Source: Mediterranea sp. (in: CFB group bacteria) | GTDB taxonomy: Bacteria > Bacteroidota > Bacteroidia > Bacteroidales > Bacteroidaceae | Assembly: GCA_031261785.1 (NCBI GenBank) | Contig: JAISIZ010000035.1 | Span: 1 to 50,193 of the forward strand | Direction of reading: 5' to 3' | Length of the DNA stretch: 50,193 nucleotides | Part shown: positions 7,485 through 14,739 of the stretch, piece after piece | How the letters are laid out: each line of letters begins with the position of its first letter | How positions within the stretch are numbered: position 1 is the stretch's first letter | Made by a program: the position numbers and the translations under genes | The notes under the pieces: model-generated | What the model was told of the DNA's origin: nothing | Database searches by the model: none | Seen by the model: the letters and a program-made list of their open reading frames with translations, nothing else

Positions 7485-8768
7485 CAAAAAGGGAGTGAAT
7501 AAATTGGCAAACCATCCTACGAACTTCTTCCAGGACGACCTCTTTTTCCAGTATTCGGGCGTGAGCTGGGTGCAGTGTTCCTTGTCGGCTTCGAAGATGT
7601 CGTTGAGCTGCTTGGTGACGTCCCGGTCGAAGATGAACGCGTTGGTCTCGTAGTCATAGCGCAGGCTACGACTGTTGAGGTTGGCCGTACCCACGGTGCA
7701 GAACAGGCTGTCCACCATCATGATCTTGGAGTGATGGAACCCTCCGTTGTAGAGGTAGACGGTGGCTCCCCGTTTCATCAGCTTGTGCAGCTTGTAGAGC
7801 GCGGCGTCGGGAGTGAAGGGGATGTCGGAGGCCGACGAGACCATGATCTGCACGTCCACGCCGCGGTCGATGGTCCTTTTCAGCGCCTTCATGATGGACG
7901 AGGTAGGTACGAAATAGGGGTTGATGATGCGTACGTCGTTCCGCGACGAATAGATGGATACGGCATAAGCGTGGCTTATCGCCCTGCTGCTCTTCTTGGG
8001 GGTGCGGTCCACGATGGCCACCACGGTATGCGCGCTGTCGGTGGGTGCCTCGTTCGGCGGGAAGTACTCGGGTCCGTCGACCGCTTGTTTGGTCTCCTTG
8101 TTCCAGATGTCGAGGAAGATGCGTTGCAGGTCGTGCACGGCGTCGCCCTCGAGGCGGACGTGCATGTCGCGCCAGGCACCAATCTTGGGCAGTCCCTTGA
8201 TGTAATAGTCGGCAATGTTCATCCCTCCGGTGTAGGCGATCTTGCCGTCGACGACGGCAATCTTCCGGTGGTCGCGGTGCGCGGCGTGGTTGATGTAAGG
8301 GAAGGTGATGGGGTCGAACTTCACCATCTCGATGCCCCTGGCCCTGATGGCCTTGAGTTGCTTCTTGGTGATGGGCTGATTGTTGGACCAGTTGCCGAAG
8401 GCGTCGAACATGGCCCTCACCTTCACCCCCTCCTTGACCTTCAGTGCGAGCAGGTCGAACAAGGCGTTGGCGATGGAGTCATCGCGAAAGTTGAAGTATT
8501 CCAGGTGGACATGGTGCCTGGCTCGCCCGATGGCGGCAAAGAGGTCGGCGAACTTCTCGCGCCCGCTCCTGAGCAGCCGCACGCGGTTGTTGCCCGAGAT
8601 GGGCATACCTTCCCGCTCCATGAAGCGCAAGACGAGCGAGTCGCTGGGCTCCGGGATGGAATCGCGATGGAGCGCCATCAGGCTGTCCGCCACCTCCTCC
8701 TGGGCGTACGTGAGGGGTGTCGCCAGCAACAGCAACAGTAGCGATATGATGAACGTTCGCGGTGTCAA
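7482..8768 (-). CDS. Exported phospholipase D / cardiolipin synthase-like protein
   Basis: About 428 residues with two HKD motifs: HRKIAVVDGKIAYTGGMN and, near the C-terminus, HSKIMMVDSLFCTVGTANLN. These define the phospholipase D superfamily, and the spacing is that of cardiolipin synthases (phosphatidyl transfer between two phosphatidylglycerols). It has a signal peptide (TPRTFIISLLLLLLATPLTYA) instead of the two membrane helices usual for ClsA, so it may act in the periplasm. An ATG 26 codons upstream (8846) keeps the frame open. I prefer a TTG at 8768, which starts directly at the signal peptide, because an exact -7 box (8799-8806) would otherwise lie within the coding sequence. The family is firm; the exact reaction is less so. 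Confidence 0.85.
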   Translation of the reverse strand: MTPRTFIISLLLLLLATPLTYAQEEVADSLMALHRDSIPEPSDSLVLRFMEREGMPISGNNRVRLLRSGREKFADLFAAIGRARHHVHLEYFNFRDDSIANALFDLLALKVKEGVKVRAMFDAFGNWSNNQPITKKQLKAIRARGIEMVKFDPITFPYINHAAHRDHRKIAVVDGKIAYTGGMNIADYYIKGLPKIGAWRDMHVRLEGDAVHDLQRIFLDIWNKETKQAVDGPEYFPPNEAPTDSAHTVVAIVDRTPKKSSRAISHAYAVSIYSSRNDVRIINPYFVPTSSIMKALKRTIDRGVDVQIMVSSASDIPFTPDAALYKLHKLMKRGATVYLYNGGFHHSKIMMVDSLFCTVGTANLNSRSLRYDYETNAFIFDRDVTKQLNDIFEADKEHCTQLTPEYWKKRSSWKKFVGWFANLFTPFL

Positions 8769-8798
8769 TAGCCTTCGGTTATGTCTTTTATGGACGGG

Positions 8799-8806
8799 CA
8801 AAGATA
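8799..8806 (-). promoter_or_regulatory. -7 box of the phospholipase D gene
   Basis: TATCTTTG, an exact TAnnTTTG match, lies 30 bp before the proposed TTG start at 8768 and decides against the longer reading from 8846. Confidence 0.45.
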
Positions 8807-8864
8807 CGACATGCGCGATAGGGGGCTTGGAGAGAGCGTCGCACATTTATTGTTGTTTAACACC

Positions 8865-9560
8865 CTACAACAGTTTGTGCATGTTGGCTATCGAGATGGC
8901 CGACAAGATGTTGTCCACGCCAAGCTTCCGGAACAGGACCCTGCGATTGAGCTTTATGGTATTCACCGTCCGTCCGAGCGTCTTCGCTATTCGCTCAATG
9001 TCGTACCCTTGCATCGACAGGGAGAGGATGTCTCTCTCCCTTTTGTTGAGCAGGCGGAATTTCATTCGCTCCCATTGGTCGTCGACATATTGCAGGCAGA
9101 ACGGCTCGCCCTCTTTGCGGATGTAGATGCCGGACTGGTTGAGCGGGGTATGCGTGACGCAGACGAGCCAATACCTGTATCCATTCTCGTCGGCAGACAG
9201 GGGCAGGGCCGACTGGTTGATGAATATCTCTTCGTTCCTGACCGACGGCGTGACGCAAAGGATGGTGTACTTCTTCTTCTCGGCGGCCGCACTCTCGTTG
9301 CGCTCGATAAAGGCGATGCCAACCTCGAGGGCTTTCGTGAATTCGTCGACCCGGGGAGTCAGGTATTGGTACTGGTAGGAAAGGATGTCCAGCTCATGGA
9401 GGAACGGCAAGGCTTCCCTGTGCCGCTGCGCCAGCGCTTTCGAGAAGTAGAGGACCCGGTCGGCCAACCGGTCCATGATGTAGAAATAGAGGGGCAGGAC
9501 GTAGGCGAACGCATTGAGCGTGTCGACAATCTCTTCGGGGATTTGTTGGAGTGTGTTCAT
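8865..9560 (-). CDS. LuxR-type helix-turn-helix transcriptional regulator
   Basis: 231-residue protein. The C-terminal 60 residues form a LuxR/FixJ-type DNA-binding domain: LLNKRERDILSLSMQGYDIERIAKTL, then TVNTIKLNRRVLFRKLGVDNILSAI. The N-terminal 165 residues match no domain I recognise and could be a ligand-binding or PAS-like fold. They contain a conserved-looking stretch, YTILCVTPSVRNEEIFINQS. The start at 9560 (MNTLQQIPEE) is chosen over the open frame reaching 9758 because an exact -7 box sits at 9595-9602. It lies 96 bp upstream of the phospholipase D gene on the same strand and may control it. Confidence 0.85.
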   Translation of the reverse strand: MNTLQQIPEEIVDTLNAFAYVLPLYFYIMDRLADRVLYFSKALAQRHREALPFLHELDILSYQYQYLTPRVDEFTKALEVGIAFIERNESAAAEKKKYTILCVTPSVRNEEIFINQSALPLSADENGYRYWLVCVTHTPLNQSGIYIRKEGEPFCLQYVDDQWERMKFRLLNKRERDILSLSMQGYDIERIAKTLGRTVNTIKLNRRVLFRKLGVDNILSAISIANMHKLL

Positions 9561-9594
9561 GAGAAATGTTGGTTCATTGGTTTTGTAATAGGCG

Positions 9595-9602
9595 CAAATA
9601 TA
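9595..9602 (-). promoter_or_regulatory. -7 box of the LuxR-type regulator
   Basis: TATATTTG, an exact TAnnTTTG match, is 34 bp before the ATG at 9560 and argues for the shorter start. Confidence 0.5.
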
Positions 9603-9708
9603 CAAATTATCCAAGTAAACTCCACCCTGTCGCGGCATTCTTTTTAATGGACGCGGGGAAAACGACGCGCCAAACTCCCCGAAAACGCCTTTACGACAGA
9701 AACGAAGA

Positions 9709-9737
9709 GAGGCTGCCATTGCGGTAATGACAGCCTC
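9709..9737 (-). terminator. Hairpin terminator of rpmE2
   Basis: An inverted repeat GAGGCTGtCATT / AATGgCAGCCTC, 25 bp past the rpmE2 stop, forms an 11-12 bp stem with a 5-nt loop, followed by TCTTCGTTTC. The same GAGGCTGCC core forms the fba/rng terminator at 11318. Confidence 0.7.
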
Positions 9738-9761
9738 TTCCTTGCGCTTTGTTCGCACGAA

Positions 9762-10013
9762 TCACTTCTTGCGGTTGCCGTAGCGGCTCATGAACTTATC
9801 CACGCGGCCAGCCGTGTCCACCAGCGTCGACTTGCCGGTATAGAACGGATGCGAGGTGCTCGAGATTTCGATCTTCAGCAACGGATAAGTCTCGCCTTCA
9901 AACTCGACGGTCTCTTTGGTCGCTACCGTGGAGCGCGAGAGGAACATGTCGCCATTGGACATATCCTTGAACACTACCGGACGGTACGATTCGGGATGAA
10001 TACCTTTTTTCAT
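9762..10013 (-). CDS. rpmE2: 50S ribosomal protein L31 type B
   Basis: 83-residue large-subunit protein bL31. It starts [19 protein letters not shown] and contains the family stretch [20 protein letters not shown]. It lacks the CxxC zinc pair of type A L31 and is longer than type A, so it is the zinc-independent B form, often the only form in Bacteroidota. Monocistronic: its own promoter box is at 10090-10097 and a hairpin terminator follows the stop. It is divergent from fba. Confidence 0.96.
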   Translation of the reverse strand: MKKGIHPESYRPVVFKDMSNGDMFLSRSTVATKETVEFEGETYPLLKIEISSTSHPFYTGKSTLVDTAGRVDKFMSRYGNRKK

Positions 10014-10089
10014 TGTCAGTATCTGTTTTTAATTATTATATTCGGTACTATTTTGGTAAGAAATAGCGTAATGGTCTTTTTCCAGGCCG

Positions 10090-10097
10090 CAAAGATA
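10090..10097 (-). promoter_or_regulatory. -7 box of rpmE2
   Basis: TATCTTTG, an exact TAnnTTTG match, leaves about 75 nt of leader before rpmE2. Confidence 0.45.
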
Positions 10098-10181
10098 ATC
10101 CATTTCCGTGAGATAGAAAAATAATTCGGCTAATTTTGATTTATTAGTCTTTCCTCTTCACCGTTTTAGGTGGATAATGCG

Positions 10182-10189
10182 TACTTTCG
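10182..10189 (+). promoter_or_regulatory. -7 box of fba (TTCG variant)
   Basis: TACTTTCG, one mismatch to TAnnTTTG, lies 42 bp before the fba ATG. The surrounding 12-mer GTACTTTCGCGG recurs exactly before mutY at 13662, which suggests TTCG is an accepted form in this genome. TTTT stands at the -33 position with a spacer of about 15-19 nt. Confidence 0.4.
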
Positions 10190-10231
10190 CGGTCGAATTA
10201 GCGATCACTAACAACAAATATTATAATCAAA

Positions 10232-11239
10232 ATGGTAAATTACAAAGATTTAGGATTGGTGAACACCCGTGAGATGTTCGCCAGAGCCATCAAGGGTGGC
10301 TATGCCATCCCAGCGTTCAACTTCAACAATATGGAGCAGATGCAGGCCATTATCAAGGCTGCGGTAGAAACCAAATCCCCGGTTATCCTTCAAGTTTCCA
10401 AGGGCGCCCGCGAGTACGCCAACGCCACCTTGCTGCGCTACATGGCGCAGGGTGCCGTGGAGTACGCCAAGGAGCTGGGCTGCGCCCATCCCGAGATCGT
10501 GCTTCACCTCGACCATGGCGACACGTTCGAGACGTGCAAGTCGTGCATCGAGTACGGTTTCTCGTCGGTGATGATCGACGGCTCGCACCTGCCCTACGAG
10601 GATAACGTGGCACTGACCAAGCAAGTGGTCGACTACGCCCACCAGTTCGACGTGACGGTCGAGGGCGAGCTGGGCGTGCTGGCTGGCGTTGAGGACGAGG
10701 TATCGGCCGAGCACCACACGTACACTAACCCCGAGGAAGTGATCGACTTCGCCACCCGCACGGGTTGCGACTCGCTGGCCATCTCCATCGGCACCTCGCA
10801 CGGCGCTTACAAATTCAAGCCCGAGCAGTGCACGGTAGATCCGAAGACCGGCCGTCTGGTTCCTCCCCCGCTGGCTTTCGAGGTGCTCGACGCCGTGATG
10901 GAGAAGCTCCCCGGATTCCCCATCGTGCTCCATGGCTCGTCGTCCGTTCCGCAAGAAGAGGTCGACACCATCAACCAGTATGGTGGCAAGCTCGAGGCTG
11001 CCATCGGCATCCCCGAAGATGAGTTGCGCAAGGCCGCCAAGTCTGCCGTTTGCAAGATCAACATCGACTCCGATTCCCGCCTGGCCATGACGGCCGCCGT
11101 ACGCAAGGTGCTGGCCGAGAAGCCCGCCGAGTTCGACCCCCGCAAGTACCTGGGCCCGGCCCGCGACAACATGGTGAAGCTGTACAAGCACAAGATCACC
11201 AACGTGCTGGGTTCGGACAACAAGCTGGCGCAAATCTAA
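10232..11239 (+). CDS. fba: Class II fructose-bisphosphate aldolase
   Basis: 335-residue glycolytic/gluconeogenic enzyme that splits fructose 1,6-bisphosphate into dihydroxyacetone phosphate and glyceraldehyde 3-phosphate using Zn2+. Metal-binding residues are in EIVLHLDHGDTFE, TVEGELGVLAG and FPIVLHGSSSVPQE; the phosphate-binding loop is around LAISIGTSHGAYKF. Length and motifs fit the class II type found across Bacteroidales. Monocistronic, with a strong hairpin (11318-11346) shared with the convergent rng gene. Confidence 0.96.
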   Translation: MVNYKDLGLVNTREMFARAIKGGYAIPAFNFNNMEQMQAIIKAAVETKSPVILQVSKGAREYANATLLRYMAQGAVEYAKELGCAHPEIVLHLDHGDTFETCKSCIEYGFSSVMIDGSHLPYEDNVALTKQVVDYAHQFDVTVEGELGVLAGVEDEVSAEHHTYTNPEEVIDFATRTGCDSLAISIGTSHGAYKFKPEQCTVDPKTGRLVPPPLAFEVLDAVMEKLPGFPIVLHGSSSVPQEEVDTINQYGGKLEAAIGIPEDELRKAAKSAVCKINIDSDSRLAMTAAVRKVLAEKPAEFDPRKYLGPARDNMVKLYKHKITNVLGSDNKLAQI

Positions 11240-11317
11240 AGGGGGTAGCCCGACAGGCTTCCCCGCGCGCCGCGCACGAAAACCGGGAACAAAAACCCGT
11301 GTGAGAACAAAAAAAGA

Positions 11318-11346
11318 GAGGCTGCCTCCTTCCGTGGGGCAGCCTC
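11318..11346. terminator. Bidirectional terminator between fba and rng
   Basis: Perfect 9-bp stem GAGGCTGCC / GGCAGCCTC with an 11-nt loop, preceded by an A-run and followed by TTCTTTTTC. It lies between convergent genes, so it can stop transcripts from both sides. Confidence 0.8.
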
Positions 11347-11353
11347 TTCTTTT

Positions 11354-12928
11354 TCATTTGATTTCGATCTCTTCCTGCATGTCGATTTCCTCTTGGTGCT
11401 CGTCGTAGAACACGTATTGGAGGAAGGCGAGTTTTTGATTCGGAATGATCTTGACTCCAAATCCGTACTGCAATTGCCATTTCCGTTTCAGGGACACAAG
11501 CCCCTGGTTGATGTAGGCGGCGACGTACGGATGGACGTGCAACGAGAATTTCTTTATCTTCAGCTTGTTGACTAAGTAGTCAATCTTGCTCTCCAGAGTG
11601 TCCGTAAAGAGTATGGACGACTTGATGGTGCCCTTTCCGAGGCAGGTGGGACAGGTTTCGGCTACGTTCACATCCATGGCTGGACGCACCCGTTGGCGCG
11701 TGATCTGCATCAGCCCGAATTTGCTTAGGGGCAGGATGTTGTGCCTCGCCCTGTCTTTCTGCATGTTGGAGCACATACGCTCGTAAAGCTTCTGCCGGTT
11801 TTCCGACAGGCCCATGTCGATGAAGTCGACCACGATAATACCTCCCATGTCGCGCAGGCGCAACTGGCGTGCCAGTTCGTCGGCGGCTCCCAGGTTCACC
11901 TCCAGCGCGTTGCTTTCCTGCCCGTTGGCATTCTTGGTGCGGTTGCCGCTGTTCACGTCCACGACGTGTAGCGCCTCGGTGTGCTCGATGATCAAGTAGG
12001 CGCCGCTCTTGTAGGACACCGTGCGGCCAAAGGCCGACTTGATCTGCTTGGTGATATTAAAGTTGTCGTAGATGGGAACCTTCCCCTTGTACAGCTTCAC
12101 GATAGACGCCCGCTCGGGCGCGATCAGCGATACGTAGTCCTTGATTTCGTGGAACACCGGCTCGTTGTTCACGTAGATGTTCTCGAACGAGGGGCTGAAG
12201 AGGTCGCGCAGCAATCCTACGGCGCGGCTCGTCTCCTCGTAGATCAGGGTGGGGAACTTGGTGGCTTTTTGCACCTTAGCCATCGCGTCTTCCCAATGCT
12301 TCACCAGCACTCTAAGCTCTCCATCCAGCTCGGCCACGCGCTTGCCCTCGGCCACCGTCCGTACGATGACGCCGAAGTTCTTCGGCTTGATGCTCATCAG
12401 CAGTTGCTTCAGACGGGCGCGTTCTTCGCTCGATTTAATTTTTTGAGAGACGGAAACCTTGTCGTTGAAGGGGATGAGTACTAAGTACCGTCCGGCAAAC
12501 GAGATCTCGGACGTCAGACGCGGCCCCTTGGTGGAGATAGGTTCCTTCACGATTTGCACCACCACTTCTTGTCCCACCTTTAATGTGTTGGCTACAGTGC
12601 CATCCTTGTCGAGGTCGGGAAGCAGGGTTGCTTTGCCTATTTGAGGCATCTTCTTCTTGTCGCTCAGAGTTTGCTTTAAAAGCTTTTCCAGAGAGTTGAA
12701 TTGAGGACCTAAGTCTAAATAGTGAAGGAAAGCGTCTTTCTCGTAACCAACGTCCACAAAACATGCGTTCAGTCCGGGCATCAGTTTACGGATGCGTCCT
12801 AAATACATGTTACCAACCGAGAAGGAGATGTTTCTGCCTTCGCTCTGGAGTTCCACCAAGCTCTTGTCTTCAAGGAGCGCGATGGAGACCTCTTTGGGTT
12901 GCACGTCAATTACTAATTCACTTGTCAC
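11354..12928 (-). CDS. rng: Ribonuclease G (RNase E/G family)
   Basis: 524-residue endoribonuclease that cuts single-stranded AU-rich RNA and matures rRNA. An S1 RNA-binding domain is at about residues 38-140 (MYLGRIRKLMPGLNACFVDV). The DNase I-like catalytic core holds the magnesium-binding aspartates in HVVDVNSGNR and GGIIVVDFIDMG. The zinc-link CPTC near residue 435 joins the dimer. The C-terminal scaffold region of RNase E is missing, as in RNase G. The start is GTG; an exact -7 box (12958-12965) lies 29 bp upstream. It follows HU and the mini-protein on the same strand, a typical Bacteroidales order. Confidence 0.94.
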   Translation of the reverse strand: MTSELVIDVQPKEVSIALLEDKSLVELQSEGRNISFSVGNMYLGRIRKLMPGLNACFVDVGYEKDAFLHYLDLGPQFNSLEKLLKQTLSDKKKMPQIGKATLLPDLDKDGTVANTLKVGQEVVVQIVKEPISTKGPRLTSEISFAGRYLVLIPFNDKVSVSQKIKSSEERARLKQLLMSIKPKNFGVIVRTVAEGKRVAELDGELRVLVKHWEDAMAKVQKATKFPTLIYEETSRAVGLLRDLFSPSFENIYVNNEPVFHEIKDYVSLIAPERASIVKLYKGKVPIYDNFNITKQIKSAFGRTVSYKSGAYLIIEHTEALHVVDVNSGNRTKNANGQESNALEVNLGAADELARQLRLRDMGGIIVVDFIDMGLSENRQKLYERMCSNMQKDRARHNILPLSKFGLMQITRQRVRPAMDVNVAETCPTCLGKGTIKSSILFTDTLESKIDYLVNKLKIKKFSLHVHPYVAAYINQGLVSLKRKWQLQYGFGVKIIPNQKLAFLQYVFYDEHQEEIDMQEEIEIK

Positions 12929-12957
12929 TGTTTTGTCTTCCTATTTATATAGTTTCT

Positions 12958-12965
12958 CAAATATA
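12958..12965 (-). promoter_or_regulatory. -7 box of rng
   Basis: TATATTTG, exact TAnnTTTG, is 29 bp before the GTG start. It gives rng its own promoter behind the HU unit. Confidence 0.5.
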
Positions 12966-13019
12966 CGCAAAACAAATCCGCCAAGGGAAAAGTTCGCGGG
13001 AGCGCCAGCCACCTACAAC

Positions 13020-13070
13020 AAGGAACAAACTCCCGAGACGCGCCACGCGCGCCCCAGTAGTTTGTTCCTT
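13020..13070 (-). terminator. 12-bp inverted repeat after the HU / mini-protein unit
   Basis: AAGGAACAAACT (13020-13031) and AGTTTGTTCCTT (13059-13070) are perfect complements separated by 27 nt of GC-rich sequence that can itself fold. The element lies 35 bp past the stop of the bS22-like gene and before the rng promoter, fitting a terminator or processing hairpin. The 3' side is T-rich but not a clean T-run. Confidence 0.5.
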
Positions 13071-13105
13071 ATTCTGTGCGGCTTCACAGGGGACGGGGCA
13101 AGAGG

Positions 13106-13198
13106 TCACTTCTTGCTCTTATGCCTGTTCTTTCTCAGTCTTTTTTTACGCTTGTGCGTAGACATCTTATGTCTTTTCTTCTTCTTACCACTCGGCAT
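13106..13198 (-). CDS. Tiny basic ribosomal-type protein (bS22/COX24-like)
   Basis: 30-residue protein starting MPSGKKKKRHKMSTHKRKKR and ending in KSKK, almost entirely Lys, Arg and His with no acidic residue. The pattern GKKKKRHKM..HKRKKRLRKNR resembles the short COX24/AURKAIP1 (mS38, bacterial bS22) family that sits on the small ribosomal subunit. The match is from memory of the family pattern. It begins 37 bp after the HU stop and is followed by a hairpin, so the two are probably one transcript. It is short enough to be missed by gene finders, but the same small gene between HU and RNase G is usual in Bacteroidales. Confidence 0.82.
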   Translation of the reverse strand: MPSGKKKKRHKMSTHKRKKRLRKNRHKSKK

Positions 13199-13235
13199 AG
13201 TTCTACAATTAATTTATTGGTTAATACTCTTGTTG

Positions 13236-13514
13236 TTACAGATTCTTTACGGCAACAGTGAACGTCCTCGCAGGCTTGAAGGCAGGAATGTTGTGCTCGG
13301 GGATGATGATGGTAGTGTTCCTCGAGATGTTGCGCGCGGTCTTCTGCGCACGCTTTTTCACCACAAAACTACCGAACCCGCGCAAATAGACGTTCTTATC
13401 ATTCGCCAAGGCATCCTTAACGGATTCCATGAACGCCTCGACAGTGATCAAGATTGTCGGCTTGTCAATACCCGTCTTTGCCGCAATGTCGTTTACAATA
13501 TCAGCTTTAGTCAT
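13236..13514 (-). CDS. HU/IHF family DNA-binding protein
   Basis: 92-residue nucleoid protein. It starts MTKADIVNDIAAKTGIDK and contains the HU signature: VYLRGFGSFVVKKRAQKTARN, the beta-arm tip with the DNA-intercalating proline in NIPAFKPARTFTVAVKNL. It is a dimer that bends DNA non-specifically or with mild preference. An exact -7 box lies at 13571-13578. It is transcribed with the bS22-like mini-gene and is divergent from mutY. Confidence 0.95.
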   Translation of the reverse strand: MTKADIVNDIAAKTGIDKPTILITVEAFMESVKDALANDKNVYLRGFGSFVVKKRAQKTARNISRNTTIIIPEHNIPAFKPARTFTVAVKNL

Positions 13515-13570
13515 TTTCCCTTGAAAAAATTATTAATACTACAATTAGGCGATGCTAATTTTTTGGTCTG

Positions 13571-13578
13571 CAAATATA
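13571..13578 (-). promoter_or_regulatory. -7 box of the HU gene
   Basis: TATATTTG, an exact TAnnTTTG match, has TTTT about 19 nt upstream at the -33 position and a leader of about 50 nt. Confidence 0.5.
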
Positions 13579-13662
13579 TAGCTTTTCTGGCGGCGAAAAA
13601 AATAATTCCCCTCATTTTTATAAAAAAGTAAGGAACGAGCCACGCTTTGCGTCGAAAAACCG

Positions 13663-13670
13663 TACTTTCG
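13663..13670 (+). promoter_or_regulatory. -7 box almost touching the mutY start
   Basis: TACTTTCG (same context as the fba box) ends only 4 nt before the ATG at 13675, so mutY is either leaderless or starts at the next ATG, 13696. Confidence 0.4.
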
Positions 13671-13674
13671 CGGC

Positions 13675-14739
13675 ATGAGTATCTTCACCGACACCATGTT
13701 GGAGTGGTACGCCTCGCACAAACGCGAGCTGCCTTGGCGCGACACTTCCGATCCCTACATCATCTGGATATCCGAAATTATCCTCCAGCAAACCCGCGTG
13801 GAGCAAGGGCGCGACTACTTCCTGCGCTTCGTCGGACGATTCCCCGACGCGCGCACGCTGGCCGACGCGTCCGACGACGAGGTGATGACCTATTGGCAGG
13901 GACTGGGCTACTACTCGCGCGCACGCAATCTGCTGGCCGCGGCCCGCGCCATGAACGGCACGTTCCCCTCCACCTACCAAGGGGTGCTGGCCCTGCCGGG
14001 CGTTGGCGAGTACACGGCGGCCGCCATTTGCTCGTTCGCCTACGGCATGCCCTACGCCGTGGTCGACGGCAACGTGTACCGCGTCCTCGCCCGCTACTTC
14101 GGGATCGACACGCCCATCGACACCATCCCGGGGAAACGCCTCTTCGCCGCGCTCGCCGACGAGATGCTGGACCGCCTCCACCCCGCGCTGTACAACCAGG
14201 CCATCATGGACTTCGGAGCCACGCAGTGCGTGCCCCGCTCACCCACATGCGCCACCTGCCCGCTGGCCGACAGCTGCGCGGCGCTCGCCTCGGGACGGGT
14301 AGCCTCGCTACCCGTCAAGCGCCACAGGACGAAGACCACCGACCGCTATCTATACTATCTATATGTACGTGCGGGCACTTACACATTCATACATAAGCGT
14401 ACGGCCGACGACATCTGGAAAGGTCTTTTCGAGTTGCCGCTTATCGAGGCGACCTCTCCCCTCTCTCCCGACGAGTTTCTCGCCCACCCTTCCCTCCAGG
14501 CCATGTTCGCTCCCGGCGAGCGGCGCGAGCTGCGCCTCGTGTGCCAAGGCGTGAAGCATCTCCTCTCCCACCGCGTCCTCCACGCCGACCTCTACGAGGT
14601 GACGCTGCCCGAGGACACGGCCTCCTTTTCCTCCTTTCTGAAGATCAGGCGCGAAGCGCTGGGCGAGTACGCCGTGCCCAGATTGGTGCAGCTGCTCGTC
14701 GAAGCCATCCCCCCCGACAAATCCGTGGGCGACCGGTAA
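13675..14739 (+). CDS. mutY: A/G-specific adenine DNA glycosylase
   Basis: 354-residue base-excision repair enzyme that removes adenine paired with 8-oxoguanine. The helix-hairpin-helix is LPGVGEYTAAAI and the catalytic Asp is in AVVDGNVYRVLARY. The [4Fe-4S] cluster ligands follow the pattern Cys-x6-Cys-x2-Cys-x5-Cys in CVPRSPTCATCPLADSC. The C-terminal NUDIX-like domain that reads 8-oxoG starts at about residue 225. Length is normal. The start could be M1 (13675) or M8 (13696), as the promoter box nearly abuts M1. Divergent from HU; a 41-bp repeat array with palindromic hairpins follows downstream. Confidence 0.95.
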   Translation: MSIFTDTMLEWYASHKRELPWRDTSDPYIIWISEIILQQTRVEQGRDYFLRFVGRFPDARTLADASDDEVMTYWQGLGYYSRARNLLAAARAMNGTFPSTYQGVLALPGVGEYTAAAICSFAYGMPYAVVDGNVYRVLARYFGIDTPIDTIPGKRLFAALADEMLDRLHPALYNQAIMDFGATQCVPRSPTCATCPLADSCAALASGRVASLPVKRHRTKTTDRYLYYLYVRAGTYTFIHKRTADDIWKGLFELPLIEATSPLSPDEFLAHPSLQAMFAPGERRELRLVCQGVKHLLSHRVLHADLYEVTLPEDTASFSSFLKIRREALGEYAVPRLVQLLVEAIPPDKSVGDR

